Below, piece by piece: positions 1 to 7,758 of a stretch of 38,422 bases of DNA. Both the position numbers and the translations under genes were made by a program. Under the pieces are notes generated by a model. That model ran no database searches. It had not been told where the DNA came from and worked only from the letters and a program-made list of their open reading frames with translations. This stretch comes from Gemmatimonadota bacterium. GTDB lineage: Bacteria > Gemmatimonadota > Gemmatimonadetes > Longimicrobiales > RSA9. Within the stretch, counting starts at the first letter, position 1. Each line of letters begins with the position of its first letter. Where the stretch lies: positions 1-38,422 of the forward strand of contig SLCC01000031.1 of the NCBI GenBank assembly GCA_007126035.1, given 5' to 3'.

Positions 1-1079
1 GCCACGCCGTGGCGCTGGATGGCCAGGACGGGCACGCCGTAGCGGCCACGGAAGGCCAACTGCCGCAGCGTCCGTCCCACCACTGGCGACCTGGGGGGCA
101 CGATGAGCTCCGCCAGCGGTGACGGGGCTTTTTCGGCGCCCTCCTCGTCGTCTGTGCTCTCCAGTCCCGCGGCGGAGCCGGCAAAACGTAGATGGTCCAC
201 CTCCTCGATGCGTGCCAGGTCGGGGAGCTTGCCGTGTACGATCAGTGCGTCGCCCGGCTCCACAACCGTCTCGGCGCCGGGCATGGGGATCCGCTGGCCC
301 TGGCGCTCGATCCCCACCACCTCGAGCCCGTGGATCTCGCCGAACCGGGACTCACGGAGCGTCTGCCCGGCGATGGACGAGTCGTCCTCGACGATCAGCA
401 CGGACAGGTACTCCCGTATCTCGTACCGGTCCAGCACGTCTGCCGCCGATTCCCGCACGGGCGTCAGCCAGCGGCCCACGGTGAAGAGGTAGAGAAGCCC
501 CACCACGGTGAGCGCCATGGCCGGGGCGGTGATGTCGAAGAGGCGGATCCGGTCCAGGCCCAGCTCCAGGACCAGGCCAGCCACCAGCAGGTTGGTGCTG
601 GTCCCGATGAGGGTCAGCGTGCCGCCCATCTGGCTCGCGAAGGAGATGGGCATGAAGAAGCGGGACGGAGACATCCCCAGGTCGCGCGTGAGCCCCAGCA
701 TCAGCGGGATCATCACCACCACCACCGGTGTGTTGTTGATGAAGGCGCTCATGGGGACCACCAGCAGGCAGGCGACCACGAGCAGTCGCACCTCGCTCTT
801 CCCCGCCAGCCGCGCCACCCATCGGCCCAGCACGTCGATGGCGCCGGTGCGGAGCAGTCCCGCCGAGAGGATGAACATGGCGGCCACTGTGACCGTGGCC
901 TCGTTGGCGAACCCGCTGATCCCCTCCTGCGGTGTGACCAGCCCCAGGAGCATCAGGCTAGCCATCACGATGAGGCCCACCACGTCCATCCGGAGCCGGT
1001 TCCAGACGAAGAGGGCCAGGGCGCCCAGCGCCACGCCCAGGGTCAGGAGGATGTCTATCGTGAGGGCGGGCTGGTTCAC
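1..1079 (-). CDS. SLC13/DASS-type anion permease with TrkA-C domains (C-terminus beyond window)
   Basis: This is a membrane permease, probably for a di- or tricarboxylate or another inorganic or organic anion, driven by Na+. About 359 residues are visible and the C-terminus lies outside the window. The hydrophobic N-terminal half carries the family's two hairpin motifs, FINNTPVV and LIGTSTNLL. After residue ~205 come a soluble RCK_C (TrkA-C) domain and the start of a second one, typical of the large SLC13 proteins whose cytoplasmic domains sit between membrane halves. The GTG start at 1079 is preceded by a TAAGG ribosome site, and an in-frame stop lies just upstream. It follows the decarboxylase beta subunit on the same strand after an 80-nt gap, so it is probably the last or next gene of that operon and may import the acid the pump consumes. 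The substrate cannot be read from sequence. Confidence 0.82.
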   Translation of the reverse strand, partial: MNQPALTIDILLTLGVALGALALFVWNRLRMDVVGLIVMASLMLLGLVTPQEGISGFANEATVTVAAMFILSAGLLRTGAIDVLGRWVARLAGKSEVRLLVVACLLVVPMSAFINNTPVVVVMIPLMLGLTRDLGMSPSRFFMPISFASQMGGTLTLIGTSTNLLVAGLVLELGLDRIRLFDITAPAMALTVVGLLYLFTVGRWLTPVRESAADVLDRYEIREYLSVLIVEDDSSIAGQTLRESRFGEIHGLEVVGIERQGQRIPMPGAETVVEPGDALIVHGKLPDLARIEEVDHLRFAGSAAGLESTDDEEGAEKAPSPLAELIVPPRSPVVGRTLRQLAFRGRYGVPVLAIQRHGV

Positions 1080-1159
1080 GGGCTTAGCCTTACATCATCA
1101 CATGGGCGCCGGCTTCCGGGGTCAGCGAACCGGGCGACCCGCTGGCCGCCCGGTTCCAA

Positions 1160-2287
1160 TCACGCCAGGAGGGCAAGGAACACGCCCGCCGTCACCGCGG
1201 AGCCGACCACGCCTGCCACGTTGGGCCCCATGGCGGGCATCAGGGGGTTGACCCGGCCCTCCGTCTGCTCCGATACGAATTGCTGGACCACCCGGGCGGA
1301 CATGGGCACTGCCGACACACCAGCGGCGCCGATGCAGGGGTTGATACGCCGGCCGTCCCGCAGGAACAGGTTGATGGCCTTGGCGAAGATCACGCCGCCC
1401 GCAGTGCTGAACGAGAACGCCACCGCGCCCAGTGCCAGGATCATGATGGTCTGGTAGGTCAGGAAGTGCTCGGCACCCATGGTCCCGCCCACCACCAGGC
1501 CCAGCAGGATGGTCACGATATCGATCATGGGCCCGCCAGCCGTCTTCTTGAGCCGCTCCGTCACGCCCGACTCCCTGATCAGGTTGCCGAACATGAGTAG
1601 CCCGATCAGCGGCGCGCTGGTGAGGATGGCGAGCGAAGCGACCAGGCCCGTGATGAGCGGGAAGAGGACGACGGTGGTCTTCGACACCGGCCTCGCCTGG
1701 GGCATGTCGATCTCCCGCTCCTTCTTCGTGGTGAGCAGCCGGATGATGGGCGGCTGGATGATGGGCACCAGCGCCATGTAGCTGTAGGCCGCCACCGCCA
1801 CCGCGCCCAGCAGGTGCGGCGCCAGCTGGATGGTGATGAAGATGGACGTGGGGCCGTCGGCGCCGCCGATGATGCCGATGGACGCCGCCTCCTGGGCCGT
1901 GAAGCCCAGCAGGTAGAAGGCGGCCAGCGCCGCGGCGAAGATCCCCACCTGGGCCGCCGCGCCCAGCATGAACGTGAGCGGGCGGGCCAGCAGCGGCCTG
2001 AAGTCGGTGAGCACGCCCACGCCCAGGAAGATCAGGGGCGGCAGGAGCTCGGTCCGGATCCCGGCATCGTAGATCACCGCCATGATCCCATCGGCGTACG
2101 AGCCCATCTCCGCCAGCGGCAGGTTGGCCATGATGGCGCCGAAGCCGATGGGGATCAGCAGCAGGGGCTCGTAGCCCTTGGTGATGGCCAGGAAGATCAG
2201 CACTCCGGCCACCACGAACATGGCGATGTTCCCGAAGGTCAGGTTCGCCAGTCCCGATTGCTGGAACAGCTCGACGAAGATTTCCAT
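1160..2287 (-). CDS. oadB: Na+-translocating decarboxylase, membrane beta subunit
   Basis: This is the integral membrane subunit of biotin-dependent Na+ pumps (oxaloacetate, methylmalonyl-CoA, malonate or glutaconyl-CoA decarboxylases). It decarboxylates carboxybiotin and exports Na+. The 375 residues are the normal family length and almost all hydrophobic. The Na+-site aspartate lies in the GGADGPTS motif (residues 141-148, Asp144), and the second conserved helix motif NPCIGAAGVSAVP is present near residue 316. The ATG at 2287 lies seven bases downstream of the alpha-subunit stop on the minus strand, which indicates co-translation. The family assignment is firm; which acid is decarboxylated depends on the alpha subunit. 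Confidence 0.93.
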   Translation of the reverse strand: MEIFVELFQQSGLANLTFGNIAMFVVAGVLIFLAITKGYEPLLLIPIGFGAIMANLPLAEMGSYADGIMAVIYDAGIRTELLPPLIFLGVGVLTDFRPLLARPLTFMLGAAAQVGIFAAALAAFYLLGFTAQEAASIGIIGGADGPTSIFITIQLAPHLLGAVAVAAYSYMALVPIIQPPIIRLLTTKKEREIDMPQARPVSKTTVVLFPLITGLVASLAILTSAPLIGLLMFGNLIRESGVTERLKKTAGGPMIDIVTILLGLVVGGTMGAEHFLTYQTIMILALGAVAFSFSTAGGVIFAKAINLFLRDGRRINPCIGAAGVSAVPMSARVVQQFVSEQTEGRVNPLMPAMGPNVAGVVGSAVTAGVFLALLA

Positions 2288-2294
2288 GGCCCGC

Positions 2295-4217
2295 TCAGGC
2301 GATGGTGACGATGGGCGCGGAGCTGTCGATCTCGTCGCCCGGCCGGACGTGGATGGCCGTCACCGTGCCCGCCTGCGGAGATCTGATGTCGTGGCTAGCC
2401 TTCATGGCCTCGACCACGGCCAGCACACTGCCCTGTTCCACGCGGTCACCCGTGGACACCCGCACGTCCACCACCTCGACGGAGCCGGCGAAAGTGGAGA
2501 AGACGTCGGTGCCGCCGCCGCCCACCGGAGCCGCCGCTGCGCCCGCCGCCGGAGCGGCAGCCGGAGCCGCTGCCGGGGCCTGTGATGCCGCCGGTGCCTG
2601 CGCCGCGACACCGACGCCGCCGTCGCCAGACGCGCCGCCCAAGGGCTCGAGGGTCACTGTAAAGGTCCGCAGCTTGCCGCCCTCCTCCACCACGCAGCGC
2701 GTGGTGATCGGGCCCGCCGGCGCTGCTGGAGCAGCGGGTTCCGGCTGAGGCGCGGGCGCGGGAGCGGGCGCCTTCTTCTCCTCCTCCTTCGTCTTCAACG
2801 GGATGTCGATCTTGGACCGTCCCGTCAGGAGCCGGATGCCTTCGTTGATGTCCAGGTTCTTGCCCGGCACCATCGAGGCCAGGACCAGAAATATGTTCTC
2901 GTCCGTCACCTCCAGGCCCCGCTCCTCCAGCGCCTGTCTGGCCGCCGGGATGTTGTTGGGCGCCGCCTCCAGCGGATCGCCCTCGAAAACGGGGAGGTCG
3001 AGCTGCTCCGAGGCTATCTCCACCACCTTCGGGTCCGGCGGGAGCGGCGTCTTGCCGAAATAGCCGAGCACGGCCTTGCCGTAACCCGCATCTATCTTCT
3101 CCCACCGGCCGTACAGGACGTTGTTGAACGCCTGTAGCCAGTACTGCTGGCTCCCGGGCGTCACGCTCGTCCAGGCGCCCGCCGACTCCACCACCACCGG
3201 GAACTCCGCCAGCACCTTGCTGTACCGGTCCAGGATCCCCGCCTTCTTCATCATGTGGACGTTGGGACCGATGGCGCCGCCGGGCATGGGGAAGCCCAGG
3301 ACCCGCGGGTCAGGTGTGGTTGTGGTGGGGTCGAACGCGTAGTCGGACAGGAGCTCCTCGAGCATTGACTCGATCTCCGGCAGCCCGTCCACGTCCATGT
3401 CGAGCTGGTAGCCGGTACCCTTCAGAGAGTGGACCAGCGACCGGGCGTCGGGCTGGGAGGTGCCGCTGGCAAGGGGCCGGACCGCCAGGTCCACACCGTC
3501 AGCACCGCCATGGATCGCAGCCAGGTAACAGGCCACGCCCGTGGAGGCGGTGTCATGGGTGTGCATCCACAGCGGCAGCTCGGGCGGCATGATCTTCTTC
3601 AGGCCCACGGCGGTCTGGTAGATGGTGACCGGGTCCGTGGTGCCGCTGGCGTCCTTCAGGCAGATGCTGTCGACGTGCATCCCGCTGTCCAGGATCTGCC
3701 GCCCGATGTCGATGTAGAACTCCGGCGTGTGGACCTCGTCCGACTCGAACGGCAGTCCCATGAGGGCGATGACCGCCTGGTGGTGCATGCCCGCGTCCAC
3801 GATGGGCTTGCCCGTCTTCACCAGGTTCCGGACGTCGTTCATGTAGTCGAAGTTCCGATCCCAGGTGGTGCCGGCGGCCGCCATCAGCCGACCCTGGAGG
3901 GCGAGCGCCTCCGGCGACTGCGTCGTCAACGTCACGCCCGACACCGACCGCGTCAGGATCTGAAGGTCCACGTCCGGACCCACCGCCGCACGCATCCGGC
4001 GCATGTTCTCGAATGGGTTCTGGCCCAGGTAGAAGAGGGGCGCCTGGAACAGCGCACCACCGCCGAACTCGAAATGACGGATCCCGAGCTTCGCCGACGC
4101 CTCCATGGCGGGGAGGAAATCCTCGAGACGGACCTTGCCGCCGAACGTACTCTGGAGCCCGTCCCGGAAGGGCGTGAACATCACCCGGATTCGCCTGGCA
4201 CTCTCTGTGAAGATCAT
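2295..4217 (-). CDS. oadA: Biotin-dependent carboxyltransferase / decarboxylase alpha subunit (OadA/PycB-like)
   Basis: This subunit moves a carboxyl group from a 2-oxoacid to its own biotin, feeding the beta subunit. It has 640 residues. An HMGL-like TIM-barrel carboxyltransferase domain covers about residues 5-290, with metal ligands Asp19 and the HTHDT motif (His219, His221) and the carbamylatable lysine in ICLKDASG (Lys188). A PycA/OadA conserved domain follows to about 480. An Ala/Pro-rich linker (about 500-565) leads to a C-terminal biotinyl domain with EAMK (Lys606). The start at 4217 overlaps the upstream small gene as ATGA; the frame stays open further upstream but is not homologous there. 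The metal motif reads FRDGLQS, not the RDAHQS usual in OadA and pyruvate carboxylase, so the substrate may differ from oxaloacetate. That last point is inference. Confidence 0.85.
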   Translation of the reverse strand: MIFTESARRIRVMFTPFRDGLQSTFGGKVRLEDFLPAMEASAKLGIRHFEFGGGALFQAPLFYLGQNPFENMRRMRAAVGPDVDLQILTRSVSGVTLTTQSPEALALQGRLMAAAGTTWDRNFDYMNDVRNLVKTGKPIVDAGMHHQAVIALMGLPFESDEVHTPEFYIDIGRQILDSGMHVDSICLKDASGTTDPVTIYQTAVGLKKIMPPELPLWMHTHDTASTGVACYLAAIHGGADGVDLAVRPLASGTSQPDARSLVHSLKGTGYQLDMDVDGLPEIESMLEELLSDYAFDPTTTTPDPRVLGFPMPGGAIGPNVHMMKKAGILDRYSKVLAEFPVVVESAGAWTSVTPGSQQYWLQAFNNVLYGRWEKIDAGYGKAVLGYFGKTPLPPDPKVVEIASEQLDLPVFEGDPLEAAPNNIPAARQALEERGLEVTDENIFLVLASMVPGKNLDINEGIRLLTGRSKIDIPLKTKEEEKKAPAPAPAPQPEPAAPAAPAGPITTRCVVEEGGKLRTFTVTLEPLGGASGDGGVGVAAQAPAASQAPAAAPAAAPAAGAAAAPVGGGGTDVFSTFAGSVEVVDVRVSTGDRVEQGSVLAVVEAMKASHDIRSPQAGTVTAIHVRPGDEIDSSAPIVTIA

Positions 4218-4513
4218 CGCTTCTCCTCGATCCTGGTTGCCGTCGTCCCGGGATAGGCCCGCCCCGCCGCCGCCGCGATGGCGGCGAACAGGGCAGCGTC
4301 GGTACCTTCGTCCGCTGGGAAGATCGTGGTGAGCAGGCGTATGATGCCTGCCAGCAACGACAGCAGCAGCAGAACCGCGACGAAGGCAGAAGCGCTTATC
4401 ACCAGGAGGTTGGGTTCGGTCATGGCTTCGGCACTGACGTTTAGTATTCCTAGATTGATCGGGCACGCCAGCGCGAGCACCGCGAGCGCGCGCCTGCGAG
4501 CACTCCCAGACAC
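4214..4513 (-). CDS. oadG: OadG-like small membrane subunit of the decarboxylase
   Basis: This is a small protein with one strong membrane segment (about residues 34-62, TEPNLLVISASAFVAVLLLL) and a short soluble tail, the layout of gamma subunits that anchor the alpha subunit to the beta subunit. Its stop overlaps the alpha-subunit start by four bases (ATGA), so the two are translationally coupled. The start is uncertain. The GTG at 4513 gives 99 residues with an additional N-terminal hydrophobic stretch that looks like a signal sequence. The ATG at 4423 gives 69 residues, closer to a plain gamma subunit. Neither has a strong ribosome site. The assignment rests on size, topology and position, because gamma subunits are poorly conserved. 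Confidence 0.65.
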   Translation of the reverse strand: MSGSARRRALAVLALACPINLGILNVSAEAMTEPNLLVISASAFVAVLLLLSLLAGIIRLLTTIFPADEGTDAALFAAIAAAAGRAYPGTTATRIEEKR

Positions 4514-4564
4514 AAGGCAATAAGATTACCAGCCTGAGGCCGGAGACGAAATAGGAGAATCACC

Positions 4565-4636
4565 ATGAGGGTAGTCCGTATATCCACCACATGTCCGGCG
4601 CCATGGGTCCAGGGTGCGGGAGGAGGAGCGCCATGA
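4565..4636 (+). CDS. Possible 23-residue leader ORF overlapping thiO
   Basis: An ATG at 4565 is preceded at good spacing by AGGAG (4553-4557) and opens a 23-codon frame whose TGA overlaps the ATG of the following oxidase by four bases. The peptide starts MRVVRIST, contains one cysteine and ends in a glycine-rich run. The layout (own ribosome site, ATGA junction) is what a translationally coupled leader would show. No known attenuator peptide is recognised, and the frame is short enough to be chance. Confidence 0.3.
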   Translation: MRVVRISTTCPAPWVQGAGGGAP

Positions 4637-5736
4637 CCGAGGTCGTCGTGATAGGGGGCGGCATAGCTGGCGCGGCGGTGGCTTTGGAGCTCGTCGAGCG
4701 CGGTGTCGCCGTCAACGTCGTGGATGCGGAGCGACCGGGAGCGGCGGCCACGGGCGCGTCAGCGGGGATGCTGGCCCCCCAGTACGAGTCGCCGGGGCGG
4801 TCTCCGCTGTTCGACCTGCTGGTCCAGAGCCGGGATCACTTCCCCGACTTCGCTGCCCGCCTCGAGGCGCTGTCGGGGCACAGTCTTCCCGTGCGCTGGC
4901 CCGGCATGCTGGTGGCCAATGTATCGGCGGAGGAGACGGAGGCGGCGCGAGACGCGGTGCGCTGGCAGGAGGAGGCGGGGCAGCCGTCGGAGATCGTGAG
5001 CCCTGAGGAGGCTGACGGGCTACAGTCCGGCATCAACCAGGGAGTCGACTCCTTCGTCTGGCTCCCGCGGGAGGGGCTGGTGGACAGCCAGGCACTGGCG
5101 GAGGTGCTTCCCGAGGCGCTGACGGCCACGGACGTCCGCCTGATCACCGGCCGCCAGGTGGTGGAGATCATGAGGTCGGCAGGCCGCGTCAGCGGAGTGC
5201 GTCTGGCTGACGGGCGGAGTCTCGACGCCGACGTGGTCGTGGTGGCCGCCGGCGCGTGGAGCGACGGCATCAAGGGGCTGCCGCGGTCACTCCCCGTCAA
5301 GCCGGTACGGGGGCACCTCCTCCGGTTCCCACCCGGCGAGGCACCGCTACAGCGCGTCCTGGCCAGCCATGCCGGCCGCTACATCGTGCCGCGGGACGAC
5401 GGGAGCATGCTGGCCGGGAGCACCATGGACTACGTGGGATTCGACCGGTCCCTGTCAGAAGAAGGGATGAAGACCGTCCACCGCTCGGCGACGGAGCTGC
5501 TGCCGGCGCTTGCCACCGCGGAAGCGGTGGAGCGATGGGCCGACCTGCGGCCCATCTCCACCGACGGCCTGCCCGTCATCGGGCCGGACCCGGAGGTGAA
5601 GGGGCTGCACTACGCCACAGGCTACGGCCGTAACGGGATCCTGCTCGCGCCGCTCGCCGGCAGGGTAGTGGCCGAGCTGATCACCGAGGGCGCTTCGCCC
5701 ACGGACTGGCGCCCGTTCTCCGCAGATCGGCTGTAG
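4633..5736 (+). CDS. thiO: FAD-dependent glycine/D-amino-acid oxidase (ThiO-like)
   Basis: This is a 367-residue flavoenzyme of the DAO family that oxidises glycine or small D-amino acids to an imine. ThiO does this to supply dehydroglycine for the thiazole of thiamine. The Rossmann FAD motif VVVIGGGIAGAA is at the N-terminus, the conserved GASAGMLAPQ follows near residue 45, and the C-terminal FAD-contact motif ATGYGRNGILLAPL is present. The start at 4633 was chosen because AGGAGGAG (4621-4628) sits directly upstream; the upstream ATG at 4591 has no ribosome site. No other thiamine gene lies in the window, so a general D-amino-acid oxidase (DadA/SoxB type) remains possible. It is divergent from the decarboxylase operon. 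Confidence 0.75.
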   Translation: MTEVVVIGGGIAGAAVALELVERGVAVNVVDAERPGAAATGASAGMLAPQYESPGRSPLFDLLVQSRDHFPDFAARLEALSGHSLPVRWPGMLVANVSAEETEAARDAVRWQEEAGQPSEIVSPEEADGLQSGINQGVDSFVWLPREGLVDSQALAEVLPEALTATDVRLITGRQVVEIMRSAGRVSGVRLADGRSLDADVVVVAAGAWSDGIKGLPRSLPVKPVRGHLLRFPPGEAPLQRVLASHAGRYIVPRDDGSMLAGSTMDYVGFDRSLSEEGMKTVHRSATELLPALATAEAVERWADLRPISTDGLPVIGPDPEVKGLHYATGYGRNGILLAPLAGRVVAELITEGASPTDWRPFSADRL

Positions 5737-5747
5737 GCTGCGGCTGT

Positions 5748-5808
5748 GGGCCCAGGTATCCCGTGTTCCCGCTGGCACCGCTGCCGCCGAAAACGGGTAC
5801 CTGGTCCC
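5748..5808. terminator. Large imperfect hairpin after thiO
   Basis: The left arm GGGCCCAGGTATCCCGT (5748-5764) pairs with ACGGGTACCTGGTCCC (5793-5808), with one mismatch, one bulge and a 28-nt loop. It begins 12 bases past the thiO stop, so it may act as a terminator, although no T-tract follows. Its arm sequence recurs at 10850 (see that entry), which also suggests a dispersed palindromic element. Confidence 0.45.
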
Positions 5809-5860
5809 GACCGTCGACCGACCTTGCCCGTGAACCGGCAGTCCCCTATCGTTGCGCGGC

Positions 5861-5879
5861 TCTCCGCGTCGTGCGGAGA
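5861..5879. other. Short hairpin in the leader of the phosphate symporter gene
   Basis: TCTCCGC (5861-5867) and GCGGAGA (5873-5879) form a perfect 7-bp stem with a 5-nt loop, 46 bases before the GTG start of the Na+/phosphate symporter gene. It could be a 5'-leader structure or chance in GC-rich DNA. No riboswitch class is recognised. Confidence 0.25.
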
Positions 5880-5924
5880 CGGTGTGACCCGGAACTCACG
5901 CGATGAAACGCGCGACTCGATCTC

Positions 5925-7070
5925 GTGGCGGCTGAACCCCACCTCCCGGCGGACTACGATGGGAGGCTGGTCCCGGCGCCGCTGCGCGCCATCCTCGTAG
6001 TCTGCCTGCTGTACCTCTTCCTGGTGGGCATCGCCTTCCTCGAGGCGGGCATCGCTGCCACGGGTGAGGGTTTCCAGGCGACGCTGCTCCGATCCGTATC
6101 GCACCCCATCTCGGGTCTTTGCGCCGGGCTCCTGGCCACGGTCCTGGTCCAGTCGTCGTCGGTATCCACGGCCACGATAGTGGGCATGGTGGGGGCGGGC
6201 ACGCTGCCCCTGACCCTCGCGGTGCCCATGATCATGGGTGCCAACATAGGCACCACTGTCACCAACACCCTGGCCTCTCTGGGCAGCATCCGCCGGGCGA
6301 ACGAGTTCCGACGCGCCTTCTCCGCGGCAACTGTCCACGACTTCTTCAACATCATGGCCGTGGCCGTCATCCTGCCCCTGGAGCTGGTGACGGGCTACCT
6401 CAGCACCGCCGCAGGGTGGCTCACGGACCTCTTGCGCGGAGCCGAGTTCGACCCGGCCCAACCAGGCCGCAGCCCGATCCGGGTGGCGGTGCGGATGCCC
6501 GTGAGCTGGGCGGAGGGCCTGGTCGAGCCCGGTCCGGCCACGAGCTTGGTGTTCCTGGCTGTGGGGCTGATCCTCATCTTCATCGCCCTGGCCTTCATAA
6601 CCCGCAACATGCGCCAGCTGATAGCGGGTGGCGTGGAACGGGCCATGAACCGGCTTATCGGTCGTGGTGGCGGCGCCATGGGCATCCTGCTCGGGGTCGG
6701 TCTCACCGTGGCAGTCCAGTCGTCCACCATCACCACATCCATCCTGGTGCCGCTGGTGGCTGCCGGGATCCTCACGCTTCCCAGCGCCTATCCCATCACG
6801 GTGGGCGCCAACGTGGGGACCACCATAACCGCGCTTCTGGCGTCGCTGGCGGTCCTCCGACCTGAAGGCCTGACCATCGCCCTGGTCCACACCCTTTTCA
6901 ACCTATCGGCGATGGCGATAATCTTCCCTGTCCGGCAAGTGCGCATGATCCCCGTCCACCTGGCGGAGAAGATCGCTGACGTCGCCACACGGCGACGTCT
7001 CGTGGTCCTCGTCTATGGGCTGGGACTGTTCATCGTGCTCCCGTTGCTGGGCGTGTTCCTGATCCGGTAG
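5925..7070 (+). CDS. Na+/phosphate cotransporter (NptA/PNaS family)
   Basis: This is an inner-membrane Na+-coupled phosphate transporter of 381 residues. The family's inverted repeat is clear: VQSSSVSTATI at 75-85 and VQSSTITTSIL at 264-274, each followed by a GANIGTT or GANVGTT motif. The soluble PhoU domain often fused to the C-terminus is absent here and is instead encoded by the next gene. The GTG start at 5925 has only a weak ribosome site, but no other start fits the N-terminus. The family can work in uptake or efflux; the direction cannot be told from sequence. Confidence 0.88.
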   Translation: MAAEPHLPADYDGRLVPAPLRAILVVCLLYLFLVGIAFLEAGIAATGEGFQATLLRSVSHPISGLCAGLLATVLVQSSSVSTATIVGMVGAGTLPLTLAVPMIMGANIGTTVTNTLASLGSIRRANEFRRAFSAATVHDFFNIMAVAVILPLELVTGYLSTAAGWLTDLLRGAEFDPAQPGRSPIRVAVRMPVSWAEGLVEPGPATSLVFLAVGLILIFIALAFITRNMRQLIAGGVERAMNRLIGRGGGAMGILLGVGLTVAVQSSTITTSILVPLVAAGILTLPSAYPITVGANVGTTITALLASLAVLRPEGLTIALVHTLFNLSAMAIIFPVRQVRMIPVHLAEKIADVATRRRLVVLVYGLGLFIVLPLLGVFLIR

Positions 7071-7080
7071 GAGTCCTACG

Positions 7081-7758
7081 ATGGTACTACGATTTCTGCG
7101 CAGCCAGGACCGGGAGCGGCTCGATCGGGTCGAGACGAAGGTCCAGACCATGATCGGCCACTGCCGCAAGGAATTCGACCTGGCGATGTCGGCCCTGATG
7201 GGCGAAGTGGACGCCGACAGCGTGAACGACGAGCTCCGCTCCACCGATCACAAGGTGAACCTCCTGGAGCGGGAGGTCCGTCGCGAGCTCGCGGTCCACG
7301 CCAGCGTGTTCGGCGGCATTCACACGCCCGCCATCCTGCTCTACATGTCCATCGTCAAGGACATTGAGCGCGTAGGCGACTACGCCAAGAACCTCCTGGA
7401 CCTGGCCATCGACGGTGCAGACTTCTCCCGGGTCCCCGACGTCGAGCAGTGGCGCCAGCTGGCCAGCGAGGTGTCCCAGTTCATAGAAGAGGCGGGGGAC
7501 GTGTTCCGACGCCGCGACGAGGCCAGTGCCCGTGGCATGCTGACCCGCGGCGGGCAGCTGCTGGACGTCTTCGACGACGCCGTCACCGAACTGGTCCGGG
7601 CGGAGGACCCGGGGGCCCAGGCGGTGGCCAGAGCACTTGCCCACCGCTACCTGAAGCGCGTCGCCGCCCACCTGATGAACCTGCTGTCAGCGGTGATCAT
7701 GCCGCTGGACAGCATAGACTTCTTCTACGAGGACCCCGAGGACCGCGTGGACCGGTAA
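7081..7758 (+). CDS. PhoU-domain protein
   Basis: This is a 225-residue all-helical protein with PhoU-type helical repeats (SIVKDIERVGDYAKNLLDLA near 100-120 is the characteristic E-R-x-x-D motif). In the family, PhoU modulates phosphate transport and signalling and binds metal clusters through its Glu/Asp motifs. It lies ten bases downstream of the symporter with an AGGAG ribosome site, so the pair is probably a split version of the fused NptA-PhoU protein. Its 3' end overlaps the convergent amino-acid permease gene by 34 bp (7725-7758). Confidence 0.85.
   Translation: MVLRFLRSQDRERLDRVETKVQTMIGHCRKEFDLAMSALMGEVDADSVNDELRSTDHKVNLLEREVRRELAVHASVFGGIHTPAILLYMSIVKDIERVGDYAKNLLDLAIDGADFSRVPDVEQWRQLASEVSQFIEEAGDVFRRRDEASARGMLTRGGQLLDVFDDAVTELVRAEDPGAQAVARALAHRYLKRVAAHLMNLLSAVIMPLDSIDFFYEDPEDRVDR

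Noticed and set aside
192-1457. Long plus-strand reading frame of 421 codons, His-rich in places
   Set aside because: It is antisense to the SLC13 permease and the start of the beta subunit, both of which show clear family motifs; the composition is that of a shadow frame in GC-rich DNA.
2500-2790. Repetitive GC-rich stretch in the decarboxylase alpha gene
   Set aside because: It encodes the usual Ala/Pro linker before the biotinyl domain, so it is not an independent repeat element.
5737-5924. Riboswitch before the phosphate symporter
   Set aside because: Only generic hairpins are visible; no known riboswitch core could be matched by eye.
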